Shown here piece after piece: positions 18,955 through 28,692 of a stretch of 64,000 nucleotides of DNA (position 1 is its first letter; each line of letters starts with the position of its first letter). The notes beneath the pieces are model-generated. The model was given only the letters and a program-made list of their open reading frames with translations. It did no database searches and was not told the origin of the DNA. The stretch covers positions 1 to 64,000 of the forward strand of contig JAMCVK010000024.1 in assembly GCA_023475225.1 (NCBI GenBank). Direction: 5' to 3'. The translations under genes were made by a program, and so were the position numbers. The stretch comes from Chloroflexota bacterium. GTDB lineage: Bacteria; Chloroflexota; UBA6077; FW602-bin22; JAMCVK01.

Positions 18955-20178
18955 TTGGGTAAGATCAGGTTACTGCACCTCGCCGATATCCACTTGGGCA
19001 TCGAGACTTATGGACGGCTCGATACGACAACTGGGCTCAGTAGTCGTTTACATGATTTCACGGCCGTTTTTGATGAGGCCATTGAGTATGCTCTGCATAA
19101 CGACGTTGATTTTGTTCTTTTTGCCGGAGATGCTTATCGAACGCGTGATCCTAATCCCACTTATCAACGTGAATTTGCTAGGCGTATCCGCCGTTTGACC
19201 GCTGCTGGAATTCCCACCTTCCTGTTAATCGGAAATCACGATGTGCCGCTGTCTGCGGGACGGGCTAATACTGTAGATATCTTTAAGACGCTGGACGTAG
19301 AGAATGTTTACGTTGGAAGCAAACCGGATACACACATCATCCAAACGCGGCGTGGGCCGTTACAGCTTGTGGCCCTTCCCTGGGTGACGCGGAGCTTGAT
19401 CCTGAGTAAAGAGGAATATAAGAACAAGACATTGGATGAGATTAACAGTCTGATAGCTGAGAAGATCCAGACTATTATCAGAACCGCAGTCTCCCAGCTC
19501 AACCCAGCGCTTCCTACCATTTTAGCCGCTCACCTATCCGTGATGGGGGCAACCTGGAGCTCGGAGAAGAGCGTAATGCTTGGGCAGGATGTGGTTCTGC
19601 CAAGAAGCGAACTGGCTAGCCCTGCCTTCGACTACGTGGCCCTTGGACACGTGCATAAACACCAGGTTTTGAGCAATCATCCCTTAATGGTCTATGCTGG
19701 CAGCCTTGAACGGATAGACTTTGGCGAGGCGAAGGAGGAGAAGGGCTTCGTGATCGTGGACCTGGAGAGGGGGTCGGCTGATTTCCAATTTATCCCTGTG
19801 TCTGCGCGACGGTTCGTTACCATCGAGGTATCGGCTTATGGTGATAATCCCCTACAGCAGGTGCTGCAAGCCATCGAAGGGGAGGATGTTCGTGGTGCTA
19901 TAGTGCGTGTTTGGATTCACACGTCGGCGGAGAAGGAAGCGCTTATTCCTTATAAGGAGGTTCGCCATGCTTTAAGGGACGCCTATTACGTGGCGGCCGT
20001 TCGGAAAATAGTCCAGCGCGAGCGTCGGACTCTGTTTGGTGGCCGATTGATAGAGGGAATGACACCCCTTGAAGCCCTGGAGTGTTATTTGAGGAGCAGG
20101 AGTAGCCCGCCCTCCCCAGAGCGGCTGAAAATCCTGCTGGATTATGCGGATAAGATCATACAGGAAGGGATGCAATGA
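18955..20178 (+). CDS. sbcD: SbcD/Mre11-type nuclease
   Basis: The calcineurin-like phosphoesterase subunit of the SbcCD (Mre11-Rad50) complex, which opens hairpins and processes DNA double-strand ends. Metal-binding motifs are HLADIHLG at residues 7-14, FAGDAYR near residue 60, LIGNHD near residue 95 and ALGHVHKHQ near residue 230; the second is less canonical than the usual GDxxD. The length is 407 residues. The start is TTG, seven bases after AAGGA. It overlaps sbcC by four bases. Confidence 0.93.
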   Translation: MGKIRLLHLADIHLGIETYGRLDTTTGLSSRLHDFTAVFDEAIEYALHNDVDFVLFAGDAYRTRDPNPTYQREFARRIRRLTAAGIPTFLLIGNHDVPLSAGRANTVDIFKTLDVENVYVGSKPDTHIIQTRRGPLQLVALPWVTRSLILSKEEYKNKTLDEINSLIAEKIQTIIRTAVSQLNPALPTILAAHLSVMGATWSSEKSVMLGQDVVLPRSELASPAFDYVALGHVHKHQVLSNHPLMVYAGSLERIDFGEAKEEKGFVIVDLERGSADFQFIPVSARRFVTIEVSAYGDNPLQQVLQAIEGEDVRGAIVRVWIHTSAEKEALIPYKEVRHALRDAYYVAAVRKIVQRERRTLFGGRLIEGMTPLEALECYLRSRSSPPSPERLKILLDYADKIIQEGMQ

Positions 20179-22733
20179 TTCCTTTGCGATTGCAATTACG
20201 TAATTTTATGTGCTATACGGACAACGTGGCCCCACTCGTCTTGGATGGCATTCATATAGCCTGCTTAGCTGGTGATAACGGACATGGCAAGTCGGCGCTG
20301 CTGGATGCCATAACGTGGGCCCTTTGGGGCAAGGCCCGCTCTAAGAATGATGATGAGCTTATCCATATCGGCAAGACGGAGATGGAGGTGGAGTTCGAGT
20401 TCGAGTTGGAGGATAATCGCTATCGCCTTATCCGGAAGCGGAGCTTGAAGGGTAAACGAAGCCTGCCGCACCTGGAGTTTCAAATTTATAGCCGAGATGG
20501 CTATGTCCCGATCACTGGCAATACCATCCAGGATACGCAGCGAAAAATCAGCGATGTTTTGCGTATAGAATACGAGACTTTCATCAACTCTGCCTTCATA
20601 TTGCAAGGCCGAGCAGATGAGTTTACTGTTAAACCACCGGCTGAGCGCAAGAAGGTGCTTGCCGAGATACTTGGGCTCAGCTTTTATGATCAGCTGGAGG
20701 AGAGGTCGAGAGAGCAGTCAAGGCGCTGCGAGACGGAGCGCCGTGAGCTGGCCAGCGCTATCGAACAGATCGATTTAGAGCTATCCCGTAAGCCTGAATA
20801 TGAGGTAGCATTGGAGGCCGTCCAACAACAGTTGAGGGACCTGGAGGAGGCGGTTAAATCTGTGGGGCAGGAGCTGGCTGAGCTGCGGGAAAAGAAGAAT
20901 CAGCTGGATCTTAAGGTGAAGCAAAGGGAAGAAATTGAATTCAGAGTAAGACAAGCCCAACACGACCTGGCCGAGACCGAAAGGCGGATCGATGAGCACG
21001 AGAGAAAAATCGGCGAGTATCAGAGGATCATTGCCGAGAAGAAGATGATTGAGGATGGCTATCATAGATTCGTCCAGCTGAAAGAGATGAGCGATGACCT
21101 TAACGCTAAGCTGGCTCAGTGGGCCAAATTAAGTGAGCAGAAAGCGAACTTGGAGAAGGTAATCAGCGAGAAGAGGAGCCAATTGCTGGCTGGGCAACAA
21201 CTTCGCACTAACACCATCGCTGCTCTACAGAAAAAGTGTGAACAAACATCCGTCTGGCAGCAGGAACTACAGGTGACTAAGCAAAAACTCGAGGCTCTGG
21301 CTGGCCTGGAAGCTGAGCGGGATCGCAACCGTGATCTTCGGCAATCTGAGGAGAGTGAGATCAAAGCCCTGAAGGAGAGAAACGTCCTGATCCAACAGGA
21401 AATAGGGGAACTAAAGGAAAAACGGAATATGCTCAAGACAGCCGCTGCAGTCTGCCCCGTATGTGAAAGCAGCCTGGGGGAGGACGGCCGAGAGCGTCTC
21501 ATAAGCAAGTTCGAGATGGAGCAGCAGAGGTATGAGGAGGGGTACCGAAATAATCAGTCTCGTGTGAGAGATTTGGTGCGGCAGATTGAGCAGGTGCAAA
21601 AGCACATTGGGGTGATAGAGAGCGCCTTGCGTGAAAAAGAGGCTCTCCAGCGTAAAGCGGTTGCGTTAGAAAAAAATTTGATTGATGCAGAAGAAGCAAG
21701 CAAGCAAATTGCCCTTGAACAGGAGCAGCTCGAGTGGCTGAGGGGGCAGCTGGCACGTTCTGAGTACGCCTTAGCTGAGCAGGAGGCGCTGGCCGCTCTA
21801 CAGAACGATCTGGCGAAGATTGGCTATGATAAGGACCAACACGACCGGGTGAGGGATGAGCTGGGTGGTCTGCGAAAATACGAAGATCTAAGGTCAAAGC
21901 TGATGCTGGCCGAGCACTCCCTTGTTCAGGAGCAGGGTGCCTTAGAGCAGACCCGAAAAACTGAAGGGCGCTGGCGCCAGATGCTGGCCTCTGATTTGCA
22001 GGCTAAGGAACGCATTGAGCAAGAATTAGCCGCCTTACCTTCTCTATCGGAACGGCTTAGTGAGACTGAAAAGAATCTCGATTTGTTATTAAGACAACAG
22101 GCCGATGCCCGACAGCGCTTGGGACAGACCCAGCAGATGCTTAATCATTGTCGATACCTGGAGGAACAGCGCCAGATAAAAGTGGTGGCTTCAGCCAGGG
22201 TGATCGAGGAGAAGTCTATATGTGATGACTTGACCTTGGCCTTCGGTAAGAAGGGTATCCAAGCTATCATGATTGAGAATGCCATCCCTGAGATAGAGGC
22301 TGAGGCCAATGCGCTCCTATCCAGAATGACTGATAACCGGATGCACGTTACCTTTGAGACACAGCGTGATACGAGGTCTGGTGATGGCGTGATCGAGACC
22401 CTGGATATAAAGATAGCGGATGAGCTGGGCACGCGTAGCTATGAGCTCTACAGTGGCGGTGAGGCCTTTCGGGTGAACTTCGCTATCAGGATAGCTCTTA
22501 GCAAATTGCTGGCTCGGCGGGCGGGGGCACGTCTACAAACTTTGGTTATAGACGAGGGCTTCGGAACGCAGGATACCAGCGGACGAGAGCGGCTGGTGGA
22601 GGCGATCAACAGCATCCGTGATGATTTTGATAAGATTCTGGTCATCACCCATGTTGATGAACTAAAAGATGCCTTCCCTGTGCGTATCGATGTGGTTAAA
22701 ACAGCGGAGGGTTCACAGATCATTTTTGGCTAG
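20175..22733 (+). CDS. sbcC: SbcC/Rad50-type ATPase
   Basis: The SMC-like partner of SbcD. The Walker A motif GDNGHGKSALLD lies near residue 33 and the ABC signature LYSGGEAFRVN near residue 758, followed by the Walker B LVIDEGFGTQD. Between them are two long coiled coils joined at a Rad50 zinc hook, CPVC, near residue 432. The length, 852 residues, is typical of compact bacterial and Rad50-like proteins. It is co-transcribed with sbcD (ATGA overlap). Confidence 0.95.
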   Translation: MIPLRLQLRNFMCYTDNVAPLVLDGIHIACLAGDNGHGKSALLDAITWALWGKARSKNDDELIHIGKTEMEVEFEFELEDNRYRLIRKRSLKGKRSLPHLEFQIYSRDGYVPITGNTIQDTQRKISDVLRIEYETFINSAFILQGRADEFTVKPPAERKKVLAEILGLSFYDQLEERSREQSRRCETERRELASAIEQIDLELSRKPEYEVALEAVQQQLRDLEEAVKSVGQELAELREKKNQLDLKVKQREEIEFRVRQAQHDLAETERRIDEHERKIGEYQRIIAEKKMIEDGYHRFVQLKEMSDDLNAKLAQWAKLSEQKANLEKVISEKRSQLLAGQQLRTNTIAALQKKCEQTSVWQQELQVTKQKLEALAGLEAERDRNRDLRQSEESEIKALKERNVLIQQEIGELKEKRNMLKTAAAVCPVCESSLGEDGRERLISKFEMEQQRYEEGYRNNQSRVRDLVRQIEQVQKHIGVIESALREKEALQRKAVALEKNLIDAEEASKQIALEQEQLEWLRGQLARSEYALAEQEALAALQNDLAKIGYDKDQHDRVRDELGGLRKYEDLRSKLMLAEHSLVQEQGALEQTRKTEGRWRQMLASDLQAKERIEQELAALPSLSERLSETEKNLDLLLRQQADARQRLGQTQQMLNHCRYLEEQRQIKVVASARVIEEKSICDDLTLAFGKKGIQAIMIENAIPEIEAEANALLSRMTDNRMHVTFETQRDTRSGDGVIETLDIKIADELGTRSYELYSGGEAFRVNFAIRIALSKLLARRAGARLQTLVIDEGFGTQDTSGRERLVEAINSIRDDFDKILVITHVDELKDAFPVRIDVVKTAEGSQIIFG

Positions 22734-22864
22734 CCTCCGTATTATTAATTCGTCCTGTAGTCCACCGTCTGCAGCAATCCCCGCTACCTCTTCTATTCCT
22801 CCAGCGGCGATGGGGCGGTCTGGAGGGATAAAGCGCTATGATAGACTGAGGAGGACCCGAATTA

Positions 22865-23608
22865 ATGTTGAATCATCTCCTGAAGAAGCATCCCGGTATC
22901 ATTGGCCATCGCGGTGCTATGGGATATGTCCCTGAGAACACGATGGCATCATTCCAAAAGGCGCTCGACTTGGGTGCTGACTTAGTGGAACTCGATGTCC
23001 ATATGACAAAGGATGGGGTACCTGTAGTCATCCACGATGTCAGGCTGGAGCGCACCACTACCGGCTCGGGCTACGTTAAGGATAAATCTCTTGATGCCAT
23101 CGTCCAGCTTGATGCAGGCTCTTGGTTTGGTTCTCAATTTGCGCGAGAGCGTATCCCCACATTGGAGGAGGTGCTCGTCTGGGCGAAGGGGAGGATCGGT
23201 CTGGTCATTGAGATTAAGAATGGACCGATCTGGTACGATGGTCTGGAGGTGAGAATTGTTGATCTGGTCAAGAGGCACAAGATGAATGAGGAGATTATCA
23301 TAACCTCATTCGATCATCTGACGGTTAAAAAAGTGAAGGAGAAGGGTGAGGGAATAAAGACGGGAATAATCTATGTGGGGAGGCTTGTTGACACGGTAGC
23401 TGCGGCTCGTTTGGCCCGAGCGGAGGCGGTCTTTCCCCATTGGAGTATGGTAGATAGGGTGGTCGTAGAAGAGTGCCATCGGTCTGGCTTGAGCATCAAC
23501 CCCTGGGGTGGGCGAGATACACTTGACATAAAGAAGTTAAGAGATCTTGGTGTGGATGGTATTGTGGTAGATTGTCCGGATATATTGAAAGGGTTAAGGG
23601 ATGGCTGA
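22865..23608 (+). CDS. Glycerophosphodiester phosphodiesterase
   Basis: It hydrolyses glycerophosphodiesters to an alcohol and glycerol-3-phosphate. The N-terminal GHRGAMGYVPENTMASF carries the catalytic histidine and metal-binding Glu, followed by ELDVHMTKDGVPVVIHD with the second histidine. 247 residues is the usual size of the short cytoplasmic form, and there is no signal peptide. The start follows GAGGAGG by ten bases. It overlaps the next gene by eight bases, suggesting co-translation with a surface lipoprotein of unknown role. Confidence 0.93.
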   Translation: MLNHLLKKHPGIIGHRGAMGYVPENTMASFQKALDLGADLVELDVHMTKDGVPVVIHDVRLERTTTGSGYVKDKSLDAIVQLDAGSWFGSQFARERIPTLEEVLVWAKGRIGLVIEIKNGPIWYDGLEVRIVDLVKRHKMNEEIIITSFDHLTVKKVKEKGEGIKTGIIYVGRLVDTVAAARLARAEAVFPHWSMVDRVVVEECHRSGLSINPWGGRDTLDIKKLRDLGVDGIVVDCPDILKGLRDG

Positions 23609-24962
23609 CTATCTCAGAAGATGTTTACCATTGAGAGGGGAGGGGAATCCCAAAATCATCGTTCTTTGTTTTGCCCTTCTGGTCGGAAGCACGATCGTTC
23701 AGGGCTGTCGCCTTAACCTCTTTCCACCACCGCTGTCGAAGCCTACCGAGGTCGCCTTGGCCGTGACACCAGCTGCTACCACCGTACCTCCCCAGGTAGC
23801 CACGGCGACACCATCTTTGGTGGCTACCCCTTCGCTAACAATTATGCCTATTCTTACGCCTACCAGGACCCCTATCCTTGTGCCCTTTCCCACGCCTACC
23901 GCAGTTCTCCTTACGACACCACGCCCCGCCAGCGGAGGCGAGCTGGCCTTCGTGCGTGATGGTGATATTTGGGTGTCGGCCAGTGATGGAACGCAGGCAA
24001 GGCGCTTGACGTTCGATGGAGGATGTTCATCGCCCCAGTGGTCTCCGGATGGACGTTATATCGTCTTCGTGCGCGGTAGTGGCGCCAATTCTGAGATATA
24101 TCTAATTGGAGCGGATGGCCGCGATGAAAAACGGCTAACCCATAATAATGTAGTTGACTCCCAACCTGTTTGGTCCCCGAGGGGGAGCTGGATAGCCTAC
24201 ACGCGACGTGCTGATAACACGGGTGATGGAAAGATTGATGAGCGTGATGCGGCCGAAATTTGGCTGACGGCCACGGATGGAGGAGGGCAAAGGAAGATAG
24301 CTGATGGTCTGGACCCCGCCTGGTCTCCGGAGGGATTGCGCCTGGCCTTCGCCACAAATGGTGAGCTAGAACCAGGTGGTGGTTATAGGCAGAACAATAG
24401 CGTTCACCTGATTAACACGCAAGGTAAAAACGAGTGGGAGCTGGTAGGAGTCAAGGATATCCCTGCTGACCTAAGTAAGTATAACTTTCCCTTTACACCG
24501 GGAACGATTAGCTTGCGTTACCCGGCCTGGTCCAGCGATGGTAAGATTATCGCTTTTATGGCTCTAGGGCATACTGGTTTGATCGGGATCATAACGGACA
24601 AGGCTAAAGATTTAACGATACTTGATTTCAACTACGAGGGGGGCTTCGGTCGACCGTCTTGGTCGCCTAAGGGACGAGGTCTGGCCTATGAATCCCTTCC
24701 GGCTAGCGGTATCAACCATGTGATCATTCGGGATCTGACAACTGGGACGAAAACCGATATCGGGGATGAGCGATCCGGGTTAAGCGTCGCTTCGCCCTCT
24801 TGGGCTCCGGATGGAAAACGGTTGGCTTTGGTAAGGATAAAGGGAGTTGGTCAGACGAGGCAAATGTACCTCTCGGTCGTGGACGTGGATGGAAGCAATC
24901 TGCGACGGATGGTCGAAGGTAAAGATCCTCATTGGAATCCCGTGAGCGTTGTACCAAGATAG
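23601..24962 (+). CDS. Putative lipoprotein with TolB/WD40-like beta-propeller
   Basis: A 453-residue exported protein. The hydrophobic segment at about residues 20-35 ends in VQGC, a plausible lipobox with cysteine near residue 36. A linker of about 75 residues rich in Thr and Pro follows. The rest holds at least five PD40/TolB-type blades recognisable by WSPDGRYIVF, WSPRGSWIAY, WSPEGLRLAF, WSSDGKIIAF and WAPDGKRLAL. Such proteins usually bind peptides or partner proteins outside the cell. No Tol system is nearby, so the name TolB should not be taken as function. It ends one base from the convergent nth. Confidence 0.82.
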   Translation: MADYLRRCLPLRGEGNPKIIVLCFALLVGSTIVQGCRLNLFPPPLSKPTEVALAVTPAATTVPPQVATATPSLVATPSLTIMPILTPTRTPILVPFPTPTAVLLTTPRPASGGELAFVRDGDIWVSASDGTQARRLTFDGGCSSPQWSPDGRYIVFVRGSGANSEIYLIGADGRDEKRLTHNNVVDSQPVWSPRGSWIAYTRRADNTGDGKIDERDAAEIWLTATDGGGQRKIADGLDPAWSPEGLRLAFATNGELEPGGGYRQNNSVHLINTQGKNEWELVGVKDIPADLSKYNFPFTPGTISLRYPAWSSDGKIIAFMALGHTGLIGIITDKAKDLTILDFNYEGGFGRPSWSPKGRGLAYESLPASGINHVIIRDLTTGTKTDIGDERSGLSVASPSWAPDGKRLALVRIKGVGQTRQMYLSVVDVDGSNLRRMVEGKDPHWNPVSVVPR

Positions 24963-25640
24963 TTAGGTTGGGTATTTATCCGGTGATGGCTGCTGGCTAT
25001 CGCATTCAGGTTTTAGGATACAAATCGGACATTTTGGCCGTTGGGCCGTGCAGATGAGACGACCGTGGGCGATCGTGTTCAGGTGAAAGCTATAGATTGC
25101 CTCCGCTGGGAGTGTTTGTTCAAGGGCGGCTTGCGTTTGCTCCGGCGAGGCCCGATCTCCCACGAGCCCTAATCGTTTACTGATCCGATGGATGTGAGTG
25201 TCTACGGGCATAACGGGCCGTCCCAGGGAAAATAGGAGAACGCAGGCCGCTGTCTTTGGCCCGACCCCCTTCATTGAGCGCAACCATTCTTGTGCTTGTT
25301 TCGCGTCCATATCCTGGAGAAACCTAAGGCTGAGCTCTCCGCTTCTTGTCCAAAGTTGATGTAGACAGCCCTGAATGCGTCTTGCCTTGATGTTGGCTAA
25401 TCCGCTGACCTTGATAGATTGAGCGAGGGCGGCCTCATCAGCCCTTAATACAGCCTCCCAGGAAGGGAAGGTCTTGATCAGTTGCTGGAATGCACGGTGA
25501 GAGTTTGTATCGGCTGTGTTTTGCGAGAGAATCGTAAGGATCAGCTCACTTAATGTGTCGTGATGGGGTCGCCATTGGTGCTGGCCGTATTGCCCCAATA
25601 AGAGTGTATAGACACGTAGGGCTTTATTGTTCACCCTCAT
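24963..25640 (-). CDS. nth: Endonuclease III-like DNA glycosylase/AP lyase
   Basis: A base-excision repair enzyme removing oxidised pyrimidines and nicking at abasic sites. The helix-hairpin-helix MKGVGPKTAACVL contains the catalytic lysine, and VDTHIHRIS contains the conserved aspartate. The C-terminal C-x6-C-x2-C-x5-C pattern (around CTAQRPKCPIC) binds a 4Fe-4S cluster. The ATG at 25640 is chosen because GGAGGAG lies six bases before it; an upstream GTG at 25682 has poorer spacing. The result is 225 residues, close to the usual 211-220. Confidence 0.93.
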   Translation of the reverse strand: MRVNNKALRVYTLLLGQYGQHQWRPHHDTLSELILTILSQNTADTNSHRAFQQLIKTFPSWEAVLRADEAALAQSIKVSGLANIKARRIQGCLHQLWTRSGELSLRFLQDMDAKQAQEWLRSMKGVGPKTAACVLLFSLGRPVMPVDTHIHRISKRLGLVGDRASPEQTQAALEQTLPAEAIYSFHLNTIAHGRLICTAQRPKCPICILKPECDSQQPSPDKYPT

Positions 25641-25717
25641 TAAGGTCTCCTCCGTCCACTTGGACCTGAGTGGATGCTCCACTGCCCCTTTTGATTTTCA
25701 TTCCCGATTGTGGATTT

Positions 25718-25726
25718 ATTATATCA
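25718..25726 (-). promoter_or_regulatory. Extended -10 promoter of nth
   Basis: On the minus strand TGATATAAT (25726-25718) is a perfect extended -10 about 78 bases before the chosen nth start. No good -35 hexamer is seen. Confidence 0.5.
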
Positions 25727-25758
25727 CGGGGTTGATTCTCTATCTCTGTTGGGGCACA

Positions 25759-25802
25759 TCCCCAGATCCGCCGTCCGCCGAAGGTCCGCCTTCGGCGGAC
25801 GC
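25759..25802. repeat. GC-rich palindrome, copy B
   Basis: GTCCGCCGAAGG (25773-25784) and CCTTCGGCGGAC (25789-25800) form a perfect 12-bp stem around a TCCG loop. The flanks, CCCCAGATCCGCC before and GGACG after, resemble the tract at 16236-16265. No T-tract follows on either strand, so it is not an obvious terminator; it lies between two divergent promoters. Confidence 0.7.
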
Positions 25803-25844
25803 CCCCTTGGAACCTCCCTTAGTTCAATATTTTCTCGACGTTTG

Positions 25845-25874
25845 TTGCTGGACGGAGGATCAAAGTGTTATAAT
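25845..25874 (+). promoter_or_regulatory. Promoter of the UvrD/PcrA helicase
   Basis: TTGCTG (25845-25850) is followed after 18 bases by TATAAT (25869-25874) with an upstream TGT, giving an extended -10. Transcription would start near 25881, about 23 bases before the ATG. Confidence 0.65.
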
Positions 25875-25903
25875 TTGGTTGCCAGTCACGGCTAGGAGTG
25901 AAT

Positions 25904-28111
25904 ATGGATATCCTTGCCTCTCTCAATGCGGCCCAGCGGCAGGCTGTGGAGTCTATAGCTGGACCGCTTCTCATTCTTGCGGGCCCTGGTTCAGGCAAAA
26001 CCAGAGTGATCACCCATCGTATCGCCTATTTAGTTCTGGTCTGCGGTCTTAACCCCCACAACATTATGGCTGTTACATTCACCAATAAGGCTGCCCAGGA
26101 AATGCTTAACCGTTTGACCCAGTTGGTCCCCCATAGCATTGAAAATCTGACACTGGGCACCTTTCACGCTATTTGCGCCCGCATCCTTCGTCGGGAGGGC
26201 CAGAGTATAGGCTTAGATCTGCACTTCGTCATTTATGATGACGACGATCAGATCGCTCTTATCAAGCAGGTATTGAGGGAAATGAATCTTGATGAGAAGA
26301 AATATCAGCTACGAGCGCTACAAAGCTATATTTCGGCGGCCAAGAGTGAGTTGCGAAATTACTGGGAATACGCCGAGCAGGCACGCACTTATTGGGAGGA
26401 GATCGTAGCCCGTGTTTATAAGCGCTATCAGGAGCTGTTGCTCCAAAATAAGGGACTTGACTTTGATGATCTGCTGATGACAACAGTACGTCTATTCCGG
26501 GAGAGTCCTGATGTGCTTGAGCGCTATCAAAGACGCTACGTCCACATCCTCGTAGACGAGTTTCAGGATACTAACATCGCTCAGTATGTTCTGGTGAAGC
26601 TTCTAGCTGCTAAGCATCGTAATATCTGTGTAGTAGGCGATGAGGATCAGTCCATCTATGGCTGGCGCCAGGCGGATATTCGCAATATCCTGAATTTCGA
26701 GAGCGACTTCCCTGATGCGCGGGTGATTCGTCTTGAACAGAATTATCGTTCTACTAAAACTATTTTGACTGCTGCTCGCCAGGTGATCACCGTAAACCGT
26801 ATGCGTAAAGAGAAGAATCTCTGGACAAGCAACGAAGAGGGGCAGCCCGTGACCATCTTTGAGGCCTACGATGAACAGGAGGAAGCTGGCTATGTAGCCA
26901 GAGAGATCGAGCGTCTAGTTACTCGGGACTCTCTTCAGCCGCGCGACTGTGCAGTAATGTATCGCACTAATGCCCAATCGCGGGTTCTAGAGGAGACATT
27001 TTTGCGATACAGACTGCCCTATAAATTAGTTGGGGCAACGCGCTTCTATGAGCGCAAAGAGGTAAAGGATATACTGGCATACTTACGTGTTATTTATAAC
27101 TCATACGATACGGTCAGCTTGAATCGGATAATTAACGTACCGGGGCGAGGTTTAGGTCAAAAAACGTTGCTGGAGCTTGATCGTTGGTCACGCCAGGTTG
27201 GTTTGCCCTCTCTTGCTGCCCTCCGGCTGTTGCGGGGTGAGCAGGAAGGGACCGAGGCATCTGGACGTCCTCGTTTCAATCGGCCGGAGAGCCCTTTTGG
27301 TACACGCACCGAGCATGTGCTCCTTAATCTTCTGCATCTGTTTGAGGAGTTGATTGCCGCCAGTCAGCAGTTGAACCTGGTGGAGCTGATGGATCTATTA
27401 TTAGCAAAGTCTGGTTACGCCGAAATGATACGGGATGGGACGGAAGAAGGTGAAGAGCGTTGGGAGAACATTAGGGAGCTAGCCTCGGTGGCTGCAGCTT
27501 ACCGGGACCTTCAACCAAGAGTCGGATTAGCCAGATTTCTTGAAGAGGTAGCTCTGGTCTCGGAGGTAGATAATTACGACGAGAAAGCAAGCGCGGTTAC
27601 GCTGATCACCTTGCATGCCGCTAAGGGTTTGGAGTTTCCGGTCGTCTTTATTGTTGGTATGGAGGAGGGGATCTGTCCTCATAGCCGTTCCTTTGATGAC
27701 CCCGCGGCGATGGAGGAGGAACGACGTTTATGCTACGTTGGCATGACGCGGGCTATGCAGCGTCTGTATCTGGTCTATGCCTTTCGACGTACCCTCTATG
27801 GTGCTCCAATGCGTAATGCGCCCTCTCGATTTTTGGCCGATATTCCGTCCCACCTGCTAAAAGAGGCAGCGCCGGCGAACAAGGGTCTGGGCTATGAGTC
27901 AGAGGAAGCGTTGAGGGTGGTTGCACCAGAGACACGAAATGAGGGAGCTCCTAGGTTCAAGTCCGGCGATAGGGTGAAGCATGCGAAGTTTGGTGAGGGC
28001 GTTGTCGTGAGCAGCACCATAGTCGGAGGTGACGAAGAGGTGACCGTAGCTTTTCACGATGTAGGTGTAAAGCGGCTCTCGCTGAATTTCGCTCCTTTAC
28101 AGCTAATCTGA
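25904..28111 (+). CDS. pcrA: UvrD/PcrA/Rep-type DNA helicase
   Basis: A superfamily 1A 3-prime to 5-prime helicase for repair and replication restart. Motif I AGPGSGKTRVI is near residue 26, motif Ia AVTFTNKAAQEM follows, motif II VDEFQDTN, motif III VGDEDQSIYGWR, motif IV RLEQNYRS, and motifs V-VI LHAAKGLEF and YVGMTRA. The tail contains the PcrA-type Tudor-like segment FKSGDRVKHAKFGEGVV near residue 685, which supports PcrA over Rep. The ATG at 25904 follows GGAG by five bases; an in-frame GTG two codons earlier is less likely. The length is 735 residues. Confidence 0.93.
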   Translation: MDILASLNAAQRQAVESIAGPLLILAGPGSGKTRVITHRIAYLVLVCGLNPHNIMAVTFTNKAAQEMLNRLTQLVPHSIENLTLGTFHAICARILRREGQSIGLDLHFVIYDDDDQIALIKQVLREMNLDEKKYQLRALQSYISAAKSELRNYWEYAEQARTYWEEIVARVYKRYQELLLQNKGLDFDDLLMTTVRLFRESPDVLERYQRRYVHILVDEFQDTNIAQYVLVKLLAAKHRNICVVGDEDQSIYGWRQADIRNILNFESDFPDARVIRLEQNYRSTKTILTAARQVITVNRMRKEKNLWTSNEEGQPVTIFEAYDEQEEAGYVAREIERLVTRDSLQPRDCAVMYRTNAQSRVLEETFLRYRLPYKLVGATRFYERKEVKDILAYLRVIYNSYDTVSLNRIINVPGRGLGQKTLLELDRWSRQVGLPSLAALRLLRGEQEGTEASGRPRFNRPESPFGTRTEHVLLNLLHLFEELIAASQQLNLVELMDLLLAKSGYAEMIRDGTEEGEERWENIRELASVAAAYRDLQPRVGLARFLEEVALVSEVDNYDEKASAVTLITLHAAKGLEFPVVFIVGMEEGICPHSRSFDDPAAMEEERRLCYVGMTRAMQRLYLVYAFRRTLYGAPMRNAPSRFLADIPSHLLKEAAPANKGLGYESEEALRVVAPETRNEGAPRFKSGDRVKHAKFGEGVVVSSTIVGGDEEVTVAFHDVGVKRLSLNFAPLQLI

Positions 28112-28162
28112 TCCATACCGCATCTTGATAGAGGGTGTTGAGCGGCACTATCGGCCTCTGAA

Positions 28163-28211
28163 CCCCAATCTTGGGGGACTTATGAGGAAAAAATGGGTTG
28201 GGGGAAGTCCC
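28163..28211. repeat. Palindromic tract, copy C
   Basis: CCCCA/TGGGG forms a small hairpin at 28163-28176, and GGGACTT (28175-28181) is inverted as AAGTCCC (28205-28211). The CCCCAA...GGGGGACTT arrangement recalls the tract at 16236-16265. It lies in the spacer after the helicase gene. Relation to the other two copies is tentative. Confidence 0.4.
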
Positions 28212-28290
28212 TAGAATCCTGGCCAGGGGTCCCCATTAAACATATTCTGATACAGTGGTCGAGAGATTGATCGAAGAGCAGGAGGGTAAT

Positions 28291-28680
28291 ATGCGCGTAA
28301 CCTTGCGTCAAATCGAGGGGATGCAGTTCCTGGGCGTGGCCAATGAGCATGCCTTGGTCATCGATCAAGGTTTGGATGGAGGGGGTCAGAACACCGGCTT
28401 TCGTCCCACGGAATTGTTGCTTTTGGCCCTGGGGGCGTGCATGATGGCGAACATCGTGGGTTTGGCCAGAAACCAAGAATTCCAGCTCGGCGGGTTGGAG
28501 CTGGCTTTAGAGGATGAAGTATTGTTGGCCCCAACCAGGATTAGCCAGATAAATATTACTATGAAGATCGCCGACGGACTGAGTGACAAGGAGAAGATGC
28601 GGCTCGTACGTTCGGCTGAACACTGCAAGATTCACAATACCCTTAGCACACCGCCACGAATAAACTTGAGCGTAGTTTGA
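28291..28680 (+). CDS. OsmC/Ohr-family protein
   Basis: A 129-residue OsmC-fold protein, probably a thiol peroxidase-type enzyme or a relative. The two family cysteines are present, in ALGACMMANI and in SAEHCKIHNTL, which in OsmC/Ohr form the redox pair that reduces organic hydroperoxides. The ATG at 28291 follows GGAGG by five bases; an earlier in-frame GTG or similar start at 28255 is not needed. It converges on rpsI. The substrate is unknown; YhfA-like members of the family have no proven activity. Confidence 0.85.
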   Translation: MRVTLRQIEGMQFLGVANEHALVIDQGLDGGGQNTGFRPTELLLLALGACMMANIVGLARNQEFQLGGLELALEDEVLLAPTRISQINITMKIADGLSDKEKMRLVRSAEHCKIHNTLSTPPRINLSVV

Positions 28681-28692
28681 GGATTGGGTGCT

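Larger units (their letters stand above)
25641..25903. other. Divergent intergenic region, nth / pcrA
   Basis: This 263-base spacer contains an extended -10 for nth, a full promoter for the helicase and a GC-rich perfect palindrome between them. No open reading frame here is convincing. Confidence 0.6.

Noticed and set aside
25773-25800. Intrinsic terminator for nth or the TolB-like gene
   Set aside because: The hairpin is strong, but it lies upstream of nth and pcrA between divergent promoters and has no T-tract on either strand.
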